Shown in pieces: positions 9,240 through 17,711 of a stretch of 64,000 nt of DNA; positions within the stretch are counted from its first letter, which is position 1; each line of letters begins with the position of its first letter. Source of the DNA: Desulfomonile tiedjei DSM 6799 (GTDB taxonomy: Bacteria > Desulfobacterota > Desulfomonilia > Desulfomonilales > Desulfomonilaceae); assembly GCF_000266945.1 (NCBI RefSeq), contig NC_018025.1, positions 2,604,001-2,668,000 of the forward strand, written 5' to 3'. The position numbers and the translations under genes are program-made. The notes below the pieces were generated by a model. The model saw nothing but the letters and a program-made list of their open reading frames with translations, was not told the origin of the DNA and made no database searches.

Positions 9240-10103
9240 CTATTCTGGCATTCTTGACCAGCTCTTTGTTATGAGATTCTCAACTCTCCTGCACAACGAC
9301 ATTGCATTTTGGGCAACACCCTCATCCTCAAGAATATCTCCTGCCAATGCTAAATTGGCAGTCATCTGGGCAATGGAGTCCATTACTGCAGCATCAGCGT
9401 GATTAATGGCTGGGCCAAGCATAAATGTCCGTTGATCTGGATTGTCCTCCACAAGACCGCCCAAACATGCATGAAGACCATGCGTGAAAAGAGAATCAGC
9501 TTTGTAGTTTACTAGATAATATTCTTCACTGGCGTGCTCTCTACAGAGGCTGCGGACGCTGGTTCTTGCAAAATTTCGCTGGATCTCTTCGGCAATTAGT
9601 CCTCTGTCCTTCGCCAAATCTCCCAGAAGAGAATGAAAGTTTTTCCATTCTTCCAGATTTCTCGGCAGATTCAAGGCGTTGCCCCCTTTTGTATTCAGTC
9701 GTCCTAGTTCCGTCTCCATTGAAATTATTTCCTCTTGGACGCTATGAAGCATGTATCCTAAAGCTACTGCCACTGGATTAGAGCTCATGTTCAAGAGCAT
9801 CAGTCCTATTTCCATCACAGATCTCTTCAAATTCGGGACAACGTCAGCGTAACCAGAAAGGCTCAAAATCATACTTGACACAAAGAGGCGAAAAGACCTG
9901 ACGACCAGAATTGACACTACGTAATCTTGAGGTCGCTCGGAGGCATAGCTTGTGGGACGATCAACGACTTGCTGAACTATTAGATCAACTTCCGAAACAA
10001 AGTCTAGTAGTTGTTTGATCTGCGGCTCGATGGTCCTGGCTGTCTGGTTTATGCTCGACCTAAACCAATTCCAATCATATTTTTCCTCTTTGTCGAAGCC
10101 CAT
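9240..10103 (-). CDS. DUF5677-like hypothetical protein
   Basis: A 287-residue, mostly helical protein. The middle has VVRSFRLFVSSMILSLSGYA followed by PNLKRSVMEIGLMLLNM. A basic/aromatic residue, a small-residue-rich helix, and then an LxRSxxE-like segment recall the DUF5677 family of uncharacterised cytosolic proteins. A later EEYYLVNYKADSLFTHG segment fits the family's conserved Y-K-S-xH region. The assignment is tentative. It is the first gene inside the left end of E2, on the opposite strand to int2, so it is probably cargo. Some DUF5677 genes sit in defence islands, but no function can be stated. Confidence 0.5.
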   Translation of the reverse strand: MGFDKEEKYDWNWFRSSINQTARTIEPQIKQLLDFVSEVDLIVQQVVDRPTSYASERPQDYVVSILVVRSFRLFVSSMILSLSGYADVVPNLKRSVMEIGLMLLNMSSNPVAVALGYMLHSVQEEIISMETELGRLNTKGGNALNLPRNLEEWKNFHSLLGDLAKDRGLIAEEIQRNFARTSVRSLCREHASEEYYLVNYKADSLFTHGLHACLGGLVEDNPDQRTFMLGPAINHADAAVMDSIAQMTANLALAGDILEDEGVAQNAMSLCRRVENLITKSWSRMPE

Positions 10104-10229
10104 TACGGTACCTTTTTCTCGTTTATTCTTTGATGACTCGGATTACTTCGGCCTAAGTACGTCACTTTTTGGATGTACTCAATGTGTGGACACCCCTAAA
10201 AAAGTGTTAGCTTATGCAATTGGACTTCC

Positions 10230-11411
10230 TCAGGATATTTCCTCTCGATCAAGCAGAGCACAGATAGGACAAATTTTACTCCGAACCTGATGCATGACCC
10301 TGCGCTCCCATTCATGGCCTTCAGGGCAGATCCACCACACTTTCTTGTCGCTGCCGCCTTTCACATCGTGAGGAGTCAAACTTCCATTCTTAGTCGGGTG
10401 CCATTGCTTTGCTATTTGTGGGAACTTTACTGCCAAGTTGTTTAAGTCAGTCACTCTCGTTCCAAAGCAGTTGGGGCATCCCGCCCCTCCCGTACGTCTA
10501 CAAATAGGGGCTTTCCATTCGTGCTCCCTCTTACAAATCCACCACACTTTTCTTCCACTTTTTGGCGTAAAATCAAAAGGAGTGAGATTTTCATTCCTGG
10601 TCGGATGCCACTCCTTAGTCAATTCAGGATGACTTATTGCAAGATTGTGCTCTTCGGAAGGTAGTTTCCCAGCGCAATAGGGGCATCCGATTCCAGCTGC
10701 TCTGCTGGCGACCACAGCTTTCCATTCATGACCATGCTGGCATTGCCACCATACTTTCTTGTTCATGCCTGGGGTAACCATATCTGGACTGAGGTCCGTA
10801 TTTTTGGTGGGATGCCACTCCCTCGCCAATTCTGGAAACTTGACAGCGAGATTATATTCGGAACTCAGCTTCCCTCTATGCATTTGGCTGGGGTCTTTGC
10901 CAGCGCAATATGGGCAGCCAGTTCCCCTCGTCCTGTTATTAGGGCTTGCCTCCCACTCGTGACCGTTTTGGCAAATCCACCATAGCTTTCTATTGCTCTT
11001 CGGGGTCACCATCTGTGGATTCAAGGCACCATTTTTCGAGGGGTGCCACTGCTGAATAATCTCTGGAAACTTTGTCGCAAGATTATTCTCAGGCAGTGCT
11101 CTTTGGCCAGCGCAATAAGGACATCCACGCCCTTTGGTTCGGCTCCCAATCATGGCCTTCCACTCATGACCTTTTTCGCAGATCCACCATATTTTCAGGT
11201 TGCTTCCTGGCGTGACCATGCTTGGTTCCAAGTGACCATTATTAGAGGGATGCCATTGGTGAATTAGCTCCGGACATTTTGTGGCAAGATTATGGTCATT
11301 CGAAGCTTTCTGTCCAGCGCAGTACGGGCATCCAGCCCCTTTCAAACGATTCTGGATCATGGCCTTCCACTCATGACCTTTTTTCGCAGATCCACCAGAC
11401 TTTCTTCCCAC
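10230..11411 (-). CDS. C-terminal part of treble-clef-repeat protein (frameshifted from 11371-13002)
   Basis: This frame continues the upstream gene after a one-base shift. It holds the end of repeat 6 and repeats 7 to 11 of the roughly 65-residue zinc module WHPxKN...LTPxxVTPxSxxKxWWxC-xxGHEWxA...GCPYC (DUF4379 type). Each repeat has a CX-HEW-CPxC cysteine/histidine set for one zinc. The first residues before KKGHEWKAM are out of frame with the family and are not a natural start. No ribosome-binding site precedes them. I therefore treat it as the tail of one 920-residue protein. The last repeat ends ICPICALLDREEIS. Confidence 0.75.
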   Translation of the reverse strand: MGRKSGGSAKKGHEWKAMIQNRLKGAGCPYCAGQKASNDHNLATKCPELIHQWHPSNNGHLEPSMVTPGSNLKIWWICEKGHEWKAMIGSRTKGRGCPYCAGQRALPENNLATKFPEIIQQWHPSKNGALNPQMVTPKSNRKLWWICQNGHEWEASPNNRTRGTGCPYCAGKDPSQMHRGKLSSEYNLAVKFPELAREWHPTKNTDLSPDMVTPGMNKKVWWQCQHGHEWKAVVASRAAGIGCPYCAGKLPSEEHNLAISHPELTKEWHPTRNENLTPFDFTPKSGRKVWWICKREHEWKAPICRRTGGAGCPNCFGTRVTDLNNLAVKFPQIAKQWHPTKNGSLTPHDVKGGSDKKVWWICPEGHEWERRVMHQVRSKICPICALLDREEIS

Positions 11412-13002
11412 TATGTGGGGAAAACATTTCTGGGGTAAGAGGACTATTCTTGGTATAATGCCACTGTTTGGCGACCTCAGGAGTTTCCCCCAGCAGAGAC
11501 TTCTCCAGAGGCGGCCCTGGCAGATAAGAAACTATTCTCCTGAATTCTTTGGGATTAGCAAAGTCGTTTCGCCGCAAATAGTCGGCCACTTTATTTGTGT
11601 CCTGTTCATCCAAATTCAAAACTCTACTAAAGACACTAAGAAGGGATTTAACGACATCAACTTCTGGATCCCTCGTTTGTTTGTCTGACAACAGAATGTC
11701 ATTTTCAGATGATCGGGGGAGACCTTCTCCACGCACTCGGAATAATCGAATGCTCATTCCTTCGAGTTTCTCGTTCTTAAGCGCATCCTGTTCAGTTCTT
11801 TCCATATGCCAGAAGGCACCATCATACTCGACGGCTGCTCCGTACTTTGGAATGAAAATGTCGCACTCGATGCCATCAACACGGTGCCGCCACAGCACCT
11901 CGTGAAACAGGAATTTTAGTTCAGAAAAGAGTCGAATCTCGGGTAAGGACGTGTTGGGCTTACATTCAGGACAGTTTTGGCCTTTGGCCCTATTCGAGAC
12001 GCTGGATTCCCATTCGTGACCTCGACTGCATTGCCACCAAACCTTCTTGTTGCTGCGAGGGGTCACAAGACGAGGAGTCAATGCTCCATTCTTACTTGGA
12101 TGCCATTCTTTCGCCAAATCAGGTAATTTCAGGGCTAAGTTATGGTGCGAATGTGCCTGCTTCCCTATGCATTTGGCGCACTGCCTTCCTTTTGCCCTGT
12201 CACAAATAGAAGCTTTCCATTCGTGACCTTTTTGGCATTTCCACCAGACCACCTTTCCGCTTCCCGCAACAACCTGATCTGTTTTCAGCGTGCCATTCTT
12301 GGTAGGATGCCACTCAGCTGCTAATTTCGGATATAGGGTGGAGAGGTTGTTGGATATTGACACTCTTCTGTTGAGGCAAAATGGACAGTTTTCGCTATTT
12401 CTCCGCTGCGCAGGGCTGGCTTCCCATTCGTGGCCATGTCGGCACAGCCACCAATACTTCCTACTGCTAGCGGGGACAACATCAAACGGTGTGAGAATTC
12501 CATTTTTTGTGGGATGCCACTGTCTTGCTATTTTGGGATTGATCACTGCCAGATTGTATTCTGGTGACGCATGCCTGCCTAGGCAGTAGGGGCACCCGCT
12601 TCCCTTAACTCGATTACTGGGCGAAGCTTTCCATTCATGGCCTTTCTCACAAATCCACCAAATCAGCTTATTACTCTTCGGTCTCACCTGAAAAGGGGTC
12701 AATGAGCCGTTCTTTTGGGGGTGCCATTCTCGTGTGAGCATCGGAAATGTTGCACCCAAGCTCCTTTCTAGACTGACTTTTTGCCCTGCACAATAAGGAC
12801 AGCCCCTTCCGTTGGACCTCTTTGAGACAGTCGCTTCCCATTCATGTTGCTTTTCACAGATCCACCACACTTTCTGACCACTGCCATGTGTAACATCAGA
12901 TGGCTTCACGTCGCCGTTTTTTTGGGGGTGCCATTCATTAGCAAGATCGGGGTGGGTGACAGCAAGGCTGGGTTTGTCTGGCAACGTTTCTTGAGGGGAC
13001 AA
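11371..13002 (-). CDS. Treble-clef-repeat protein with embedded Vsr/DUF559-like nuclease domain
   Basis: A 543-residue reading frame. Residues 1-340 hold five DUF4379-type zinc modules (EWHPxKNG...VWWxC...GHEWxA...CPYC). Then comes a nuclease-like domain: PEIRLFSELKFLFHEVLWRH, GIECDIFIPKYGAAVEYDG, then AFWH...KN...SIRLFRVR. The E, D, E and K/R pattern resembles the PD-(D/E)XK core of very-short-patch-repair and DUF559 endonucleases. Repeat 6 starts after it and is cut at WWICEKRS by a stop. Other copies of the junction have five As in the coding strand, but here there are six (near 11382-11387), so the +1 insertion splits the gene. Large nucleases of this build are plausible defence or selfish-DNA proteins; this is inference. 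Confidence 0.8.
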   Translation of the reverse strand: MSPQETLPDKPSLAVTHPDLANEWHPQKNGDVKPSDVTHGSGQKVWWICEKQHEWEATVSKRSNGRGCPYCAGQKVSLERSLGATFPMLTREWHPQKNGSLTPFQVRPKSNKLIWWICEKGHEWKASPSNRVKGSGCPYCLGRHASPEYNLAVINPKIARQWHPTKNGILTPFDVVPASSRKYWWLCRHGHEWEASPAQRRNSENCPFCLNRRVSISNNLSTLYPKLAAEWHPTKNGTLKTDQVVAGSGKVVWWKCQKGHEWKASICDRAKGRQCAKCIGKQAHSHHNLALKLPDLAKEWHPSKNGALTPRLVTPRSNKKVWWQCSRGHEWESSVSNRAKGQNCPECKPNTSLPEIRLFSELKFLFHEVLWRHRVDGIECDIFIPKYGAAVEYDGAFWHMERTEQDALKNEKLEGMSIRLFRVRGEGLPRSSENDILLSDKQTRDPEVDVVKSLLSVFSRVLNLDEQDTNKVADYLRRNDFANPKEFRRIVSYLPGPPLEKSLLGETPEVAKQWHYTKNSPLTPEMFSPHSGKKVWWICEKRS

Positions 13003-13655
13003 ATTCCACGACCTCGAATTAGAATGAATTTAGAATTCGGTTTCTTGCCTTTCATGTAATATTGCTCTTGCTTGTCCAATCTTCAAGCAAAAAGTTCCTC
13101 GATAGAGCAGTCAATTTGGGTTCCAATTCACTTGCCTCTATAATCATTCGTGTTCCGCACGAACTTGCCGTACGTACGGCATCTTCTCCGAGGCATGCTC
13201 AAAAATTCCTAAACTGGTCAACAATAGCAATCTGCTGAGCGAGTCAGTTGTATATTAATGCAATCAAGTAATCCGCAACTGTTAACTGGACCAATTGTCT
13301 CGGCAATCAGGGCCTGATTTTTGTTTGGGTTCTCTCACATAATCTTTTCCAAGATGGATTTTCCTCATTTTTTCCAGGTTGATCATTAACAGGATTGGAC
13401 TCCCAAGATATTTTTTTTGCCTGTACCAGTTGACTAAACGGGATAGCAGACACAGATGTAAAAAGTCACCGTAAGGTGGCTGTTGGCCATCCACGCGGAG
13501 GTGTGCGTCCCTATACCCTGTGGCGGTGGGGTCCCTTGGGGGGCAGTGGAAATATAATACACCGTAACAAATTTGTTGTAACAGCCGTCTGGTCTGGCAA
13601 ATGCCCGCATCAGGCATAGGAAAGGAGTTATATTAAGCTGAAAGGAACGTGAGCC
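13003..13655. other. Intergenic with palindrome copy 1 and possible structured RNA
   Basis: No convincing gene. It contains the 16-bp palindrome at 13166-13181. A GC-rich stretch at about 13465-13560 has several short complementary segments (for example CACC-GTAA-GGTG) and might be a structured leader or small RNA. The gene at 13656 has an AAAGGAAC site 9 nt upstream. Confidence 0.35.
13166..13181. repeat. E2 palindrome, copy 1
   Basis: TGCCGTACGTACGGCA, a perfect 16-bp palindrome. It lies 164 bp upstream of the treble-clef-repeat gene (minus) and 475 bp upstream of the gene at 13656 (plus). Confidence 0.9.
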
Positions 13656-14417
13656 ATGGCAAAAAAAGCTAAAGAGTCAAACTCTGCGAAGACCAAAAAT
13701 AAGAGCACCGATGTATTGTCGGACGACCAGATCAAGAAAATAGTTGGCGAGATCAACAAGCTGGCTATAGATACAGTTGAACGTGGTCAAATGGATATTG
13801 GCGATTTGGTGCTTAGTAAGGTCTTTCAGGGAAGCTTGGATGAAGCGACTTCAAAAAGCCCATATAAGAACAAGACGATGAAGTCTATTATAGATCATGA
13901 CAATCTGCGGGTTAATCGCAGACGATTGGGTGAGTGGGTGAGAGCCGCTTTTCTACGCAAGCAACTCTTAGCGAAAGAAGTGGATTGCTCCAATCTGAGC
14001 TATTCACACTTTGCCGTTTTGTTGCAGGTTGAAAACGAAGCAACGCGGGTTAAATTGGCCAACAAGGCAAATAAAAAGAAAGCCTCGGCCCGTAAACTTG
14101 CTGACGAAGTAGGCAAGCTTCACCGCGTGGTGCATTCCGAAGAAGATGGCAAGGCCCTTCTGAGGCTTCTGGGTAATCCCGAGGCCCTGATGAAGGACGA
14201 GAAAGCCAAAAAGACCCTTGAGAATCAGGAGGATCTGGAAAAATTGCCATTTGATATCCGCATGCTCATTGCGAAGCGGGCGGAAGAGGTGGCCAAACAC
14301 ATGATTGATTCCATGAACCTTCTGAAGGTGGCCAAGAAGAATATCGCTCTCATCGAACTAAGAGAAACCGATGTCATAGACATCGAGGCAACGAATTTGG
14401 TGGCTGTAAAAGCGTAA
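13656..14417 (+). CDS. Possible ParB/KorB-like DNA-binding protein
   Basis: A 253-residue, highly charged, helical protein with a lysine-rich N-terminus. Residues 75-145 read LRVNRRRLGEWVRAAFLRKQ, then SNLSYSHFAVLLQVENEATR and ANKKKASARKLADEVGKLH. The SYSHxxxLLxVxxxxxRxxLAxKA...SxRxLxxEV layout resembles the helical DNA-binding part of ParB/KorB-type proteins and the N-terminal domain of YhcG. The match is weak. It is flanked on both sides by copies of the E2 palindrome (13166 and 14513), which makes it the best candidate for the palindrome-binding protein; that is inference. A hairpin follows at 14430. Confidence 0.5.
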   Translation: MAKKAKESNSAKTKNKSTDVLSDDQIKKIVGEINKLAIDTVERGQMDIGDLVLSKVFQGSLDEATSKSPYKNKTMKSIIDHDNLRVNRRRLGEWVRAAFLRKQLLAKEVDCSNLSYSHFAVLLQVENEATRVKLANKANKKKASARKLADEVGKLHRVVHSEEDGKALLRLLGNPEALMKDEKAKKTLENQEDLEKLPFDIRMLIAKRAEEVAKHMIDSMNLLKVAKKNIALIELRETDVIDIEATNLVAVKA

Positions 14418-14429
14418 TTTCAAATATCC

Positions 14430-14454
14430 GTGCCCTCGACCCTCCCGAGGGCAC
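14430..14454 (+). terminator. Hairpin after the ParB-like gene
   Basis: GTGCCCTCG pairs with CGAGGGCAC (9 bp, 7-nt loop), 12 bases after the stop codon. The following bases are GTTACAAG, so there is no strong U-tract. It may be a weak or Rho-assisted terminator. Confidence 0.5.
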
Positions 14455-14512
14455 GTTACAAGACAACCTCCCAAAGGCACCGAATAAACGACAATCAGAA
14501 GCAAACCGAAGA

Positions 14513-14528
14513 TGCCGTACGTACGGCA
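14513..14528. repeat. E2 palindrome, copy 2
   Basis: A perfect TGCCGTACGTACGGCA palindrome in the convergent gap between the ParB-like gene and the minus-strand recombination operon. Confidence 0.9.
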
Positions 14529-14577
14529 TGTTAAAAAAATAACTCTGATATGGACCGCTGTATACCATCGGAGTTTA

Positions 14578-14879
14578 TCATGGGTAGACTTTTGTGAGTC
14601 CCCTTGCTGAAGCTGATGCCGTTCGCATTAGCGTAATAGCATCTGAATAACGAAAAGATGTAGTATCCATGCGGATAATATCCTTAGCTTTCTTATCGGC
14701 CGTAATTAGAAGCGCTCCTGGAAATAGCAGAAAAGCAAGGCCCAGCCTTGATTCTTGTAAAGGGGGGTGGGCCCGCCTACAAAGACTCCCATCTGCGGAC
14801 GTTCGGACATGGCCGAAAAGGCTGGAATATAGGTGTCTGGGCGGGAAATAAAAGACCTTTCGGTCTTTAAGAATTGCAT
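14578..14879 (-). pseudogene. Possible small gene with frameshift
   Basis: Downstream of the Cas4-like gene two overlapping frames look coding in succession. One is MQFLKTERSFISRPDTYIPA to PLYKNQGWALLFCYFQ. The other is ALLITADKKAKDIIRMDTTS to ARGLTKVY. Joined near 14720-14750 they would give about 100 residues. There is no clear ribosome-binding site and I know no family. It may be the last gene of the recombination operon, broken by a frameshift, or a chance frame. Confidence 0.3.
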
Positions 14880-14898
14880 GTAATCGCATATCACATAA

Positions 14899-15660
14899 CT
14901 ACCATTCTCGGCAATGATCTGCCCATGCACATTGAGCACAATGCCAGTCGTCGCGGGGAAAGAATGCGTGCCGTTCAATAGCGGACCAGACCTGTTTGAC
15001 AAGCTTTACGAATCTGTCTCTTTCCAGATGAGTGCGGGTAGTCTCGTATCGCACCATCTCAGGGCTCTTGGTCTTTGTGAGCACATCCAGTCGCATCGTA
15101 AGGCTGTCAGGATCGAACCCCAGAGCTTCAGCTCCTAAAGAATAGGCCGTGAGCTGGAGATTGCTGTGGACATTATTGTCTCCCAGCTTTTTCGCTGCTG
15201 TCTTCAGGTCCGCGACCGTGATCATCCCATCTGGCGATTGCTCAATTAGGTCAATGTAGCCTTGAAATGGTGGCACGCCCTCAATGTTGAACTCAAAGAA
15301 CTCCTCCACGCCCAGCACCAAAGTATCTGGGCTGACATTCTCGTGAAACACGTCAATAAGTTGCTTTGCTTTCTGAAGCAGAGTTTTCTCATTATCGCCG
15401 TTGAAATACTTGATGTTTTCTGCATCTTGCCATGTTGCTCGATACACGTCATGCATCTGGTCAGGCTTCAGAGCTTCTCCTTCGAGGCGGGACTGATAAT
15501 AGGCACCTACCGCTTCATGTAAAGCGGAACCAAAGGCCAATGCAACGGATGTAAATGCCGGCGGGATGAGTTCCACGTATTGCAGTCTGTATTTCAATGG
15601 ACAGCTCAGATAGGTGTTGAGCTGGGAATATGAGAAGTGCGTAATAGGTCCTTCTGGCAT
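14899..15660 (-). CDS. Cas4/RecB-like PD-(D/E)XK nuclease with Fe-S cysteines
   Basis: A 253-residue protein; the ATG at 15660 has AAAGGAG 10 nt upstream. It has every mark of the Cas4/AddB-type exonuclease family: FSYSQLNTYLSCPLKYRL with C20, a GSALHEA helix with H48, GYIDLI with D137, VADLK with D151 and K153, and the QLTAY motif with Q169. A C-terminal C241-x2-C244-x5-C250 cluster completes a 4Fe-4S site with C20. It should resect DNA ends. It lies in an operon behind the annealing-like protein, suggesting a phage-Red-like exonuclease plus annealase pair. No CRISPR array or cas1 is present, so a CRISPR role is not indicated. Confidence 0.88.
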   Translation of the reverse strand: MPEGPITHFSYSQLNTYLSCPLKYRLQYVELIPPAFTSVALAFGSALHEAVGAYYQSRLEGEALKPDQMHDVYRATWQDAENIKYFNGDNEKTLLQKAKQLIDVFHENVSPDTLVLGVEEFFEFNIEGVPPFQGYIDLIEQSPDGMITVADLKTAAKKLGDNNVHSNLQLTAYSLGAEALGFDPDSLTMRLDVLTKTKSPEMVRYETTRTHLERDRFVKLVKQVWSAIERHAFFPRDDWHCAQCAWADHCREW

Positions 15661-15740
15661 CGCGCTATTCTCCTTTCTCGGGAACAAGACGCAGTTGTCC
15701 TGTTCCCCGTTAAATAGTGGATTTTTTGGTTGTGAGGTTA

Positions 15741-16439
15741 CTAGGCCGCGACTTCAATCTGGAGAGTCTGAATCAAGTTGGAAGCGTCTTGTCTGGTGAG
15801 TTCTTGGAATGAAGAGGCATTGAGCGGGCCGAGCAAAGAGGCAATGTCCTCGTCACTATATTGGGCCCGTTTCGTCAAAGCATGTAAAGCTCGAACTTGT
15901 GCAGAAGTCACAGTTCCTTTACCGCAATGTTGCGGTTTTGATCCGTTGTCGGGTCGATCAATAGCGTCACTTGACGCTTTTGTTCCTGTTTTGCTGTTTC
16001 CGTCACCCTGATCGAACACCTTTTCAGGCTTTTTGTTGATGGTTTGCTCTGCTTCGGGTTCTGCGGAAGCCACATGAGACACTTCCTCTGCTGAAGTGTA
16101 CTCTACTCCTATTCCTCCGAAGCGTAAGGCCCTTGCTATGGCCCTAGTTTCAGCCAATTCAACCAACGAATCCGAAAGTCTTGAGTCTCTTTGGCCTGAT
16201 GCAGTCCCAGTACCATTGAATTTTCCTTTCTGGCATTCCACGGTCGCTTTTACCACTACGAAGTCGCTATCCAGCTTCGCGATCTCAGTCTGGATGCTCA
16301 GGTGATCATTGTTTTCATGCAGAATACGCAAACGACCCGCGATAATCGGGAATACTCGGTTTTGCCATTCTTGGCCGACTTTAATTTTTCGGTTCACCAG
16401 CTCATCTTCTCTGAAAAGTCCATTTCCATTGTTGCTCAT
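15741..16439 (-). CDS. Rad52/ERF-like single-strand annealing candidate
   Basis: A 232-residue protein; the ATG at 16439 has AAAGGAG 8 nt upstream. Residues 15-120 form a beta-rich domain with VKATVECQKGKFNGTGTASG followed by SLVELAETRAIARALRFGG. That AETRAIARALR helix after a beta-sheet recalls annealing proteins of the Rad52/ERF class in mobile elements. A low-complexity acidic/serine linker follows (125-180). The end (VTSAQVRALHALTKRAQYSD to SFQELTRQDASNLIQTL) is a small helical module often found at the tail of such proteins. It is next to a Cas4-like exonuclease. The annealing function is inferred. Confidence 0.6.
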   Translation of the reverse strand: MSNNGNGLFREDELVNRKIKVGQEWQNRVFPIIAGRLRILHENNDHLSIQTEIAKLDSDFVVVKATVECQKGKFNGTGTASGQRDSRLSDSLVELAETRAIARALRFGGIGVEYTSAEEVSHVASAEPEAEQTINKKPEKVFDQGDGNSKTGTKASSDAIDRPDNGSKPQHCGKGTVTSAQVRALHALTKRAQYSDEDIASLLGPLNASSFQELTRQDASNLIQTLQIEVAA

Positions 16440-16452
16440 GTTGGAACTCCTT

Positions 16453-16548
16453 TCATGTGGTGTATTTCCATTTCTGAATAAGTTTAAGGATCTCCGCGGT
16501 CGCCTGGACGACAATTAAAGCGATTATGGCTATTTCAGATAGCTTCAT
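16453..16548 (-). CDS. 31-residue small hydrophobic protein
   Basis: Reads MKLSEIAIIALIVVQATAEI and then LKLIQKWKYTT. The GGAGG site lies 4-5 nt before the ATG. One hydrophobic helix with a basic tail suggests a single-pass membrane microprotein. Its end lies just before the ribosome-binding site of the annealing-like gene, so it is translated in the same operon. No family is known to me. Confidence 0.55.
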   Translation of the reverse strand: MKLSEIAIIALIVVQATAEILKLIQKWKYTT

Positions 16549-16556
16549 GCTGCCTC

Positions 16557-16721
16557 CTATTTTCGACCTCCTGCCAACGCTACCGCTCCTGCTCCTAAAC
16601 CGACTGCCACATCGTCGGCCCAGCCAACCACTGGAATCACATCTGGAACCAAGTCGATTGGGGAGATTATGTACAGCAAGGCCAGAATGAGGATGTATGT
16701 TACGAATCCGCTGTCTTTCAT
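16557..16721 (-). CDS. DUF1232 (YkvA-like) small membrane protein
   Basis: A 54-residue protein with AAGGAGG 9-10 nt before the ATG. It contains LALLYIISPIDLVPDVIPVV followed by GWADDVAV, the exact hallmark of DUF1232 (YxxSPIDLIPDxIPxxGxxDD). The segment is membrane-associated and ends in a small-residue-rich helix. DUF1232 proteins are widespread and their role is unknown. This one opens the minus-strand recombination operon of E2. Confidence 0.85.
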   Translation of the reverse strand: MKDSGFVTYILILALLYIISPIDLVPDVIPVVGWADDVAVGLGAGAVALAGGRK

Positions 16722-17195
16722 GAGCGTGTGCCTCCTTCTTGATCTTGATGGTCTATCCTTCTATGGATAAACCCTCTAACCCTTAAACAATTATGATTCT
16801 GATGGGATATTGATTGCGGACGCGGGTGAACGGGCAAATGTTGGCAATCTACCCATGCTGAACCATTACGTTCTCAAAAATTTCGCAGAGAATCGATTTG
16901 GCTAAGCCTAAGGACATGTGTCGTGTGAGATCGCTTGCGACAGGTCGGTACACATCGAGAATGTATCGACGCTAGAATAGCTGAAATCAGAGTAATCCTG
17001 CGTCAGTCCGACCATTACTAATGATAAACCTTATTCAAGACTTGATCTGCTCGAATTAATACAAAAAGCCTCCTTTGGCCTGACATGGCAAAACCTTTCA
17101 CGGATCATCATGACCGTGGGCGGTTCCAATGAATTAACTTCCCATCTGGAAATGGATAGAGGTCTACCTCTACACATAACTACAGGAGGACGATT
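16722..17195. other. Divergent intergenic region
   Basis: About 470 bp between the minus-strand recombination operon and the plus-strand MerR operon. It must hold both promoters, but no clear consensus pair was found. An AGGAGGA site precedes the ATG at 17196. Confidence 0.4.
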
Positions 17196-17438
17196 ATGAA
17201 ATATTACGGCATCAATGCTGTGGCACACGACCTGAAAGTGCACCCGTCGTCATTAAGGCGATGGGAGGAAAAGGCCCTGATTTTCCCAGATCGTTTGCAG
17301 ATGGGCAAATCTACCCTGCGGATCTACGACGAAGAAGCCCTGCAGGTTTTAAGACTCGCGAAAGAATTTATGGACGCGGGCATGAATGCTAAAGAAGCAT
17401 TTGAGAAAGCTAATAAGGAGGAACAATGCCATGTTTGA
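17196..17438 (+). CDS. MerR-type helix-turn-helix regulator
   Basis: An 80-residue protein with an AGGAGGAC site before the ATG. Residues 4-75 are a MerR-like winged helix: INAVAHDLKVHPSSLRRWEE, then KSTLRIYDEEALQVLRLAKE. There is no ligand-binding or long coiled-coil domain, so it is a minimal DNA-binding unit, of the kind that controls excision or replication in mobile elements. Its end overlaps the next gene by 8 bases. Confidence 0.8.
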   Translation: MKYYGINAVAHDLKVHPSSLRRWEEKALIFPDRLQMGKSTLRIYDEEALQVLRLAKEFMDAGMNAKEAFEKANKEEQCHV

Positions 17439-17664
17439 TAAAGATATGATCCGCCGAATGAACAACAACGATCTTGACGCAATAATTCGACTTCTGGAAT
17501 TGAATGAAGACCGTCTCCATGCTTGGCTCATAGAAGATGCCCCGACTGTGGTGCGAGACGATTTGGATGCGTCAGTGAACTATGTGAGAACATTGCGGGA
17601 AATAGTTAAGGCCGAGCGACCTGATTACGTGAGTCCCTATGAATCTGAATTGCCCATTCGATAG
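17431..17664 (+). CDS. Small hypothetical protein coupled to the MerR gene
   Basis: A 77-residue acidic helical protein (MIRRMNNNDLDAIIRLLELN, then DRLHAWLIEDAPTVVRDDLD). The ATG at 17431 has AAGGAGG about 10 nt upstream and lies inside the end of the MerR-type gene, so the two are translationally coupled. A longer frame starting at 17386 lacks such a site. Function unknown. Confidence 0.6.
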   Translation: MFDKDMIRRMNNNDLDAIIRLLELNEDRLHAWLIEDAPTVVRDDLDASVNYVRTLREIVKAERPDYVSPYESELPIR

Positions 17665-17695
17665 GGAAGACCTGTCTGGGTGCGTGGCTTCAACT

Positions 17696-17711
17696 CGCCG
17701 TACGTACGGCA
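17696..17711. repeat. E2 palindrome, copy 3 (one outer mismatch)
   Basis: CGCCGTACGTACGGCA; the inner 14 bp are a perfect palindrome. It lies between the MerR operon (stop at 17664) and the winged-helix gene at 18013, in an otherwise gene-free 350-bp gap. Confidence 0.88.

Noticed and set aside
11371-11411. Programmed -1 frameshift at the A6 run of the nuclease gene
   Set aside because: Restoring the frame needs a +1 shift (one base skipped). The AAAAAAG run is placed for neither -1 slippage nor a known +1 signal. A one-base insertion explains it.
13282-13617. 111-codon minus-strand frame in the gap before the ParB-like gene
   Set aside because: Composition is not protein-like, with no ribosome-binding site and no resemblance to a family. 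It overlaps the possibly structured GC-rich stretch.
14899-15660. Cas4-like nuclease as part of a CRISPR system
   Set aside because: No CRISPR repeats and no other cas gene in the window. The neighbours are recombination genes of a mobile element.
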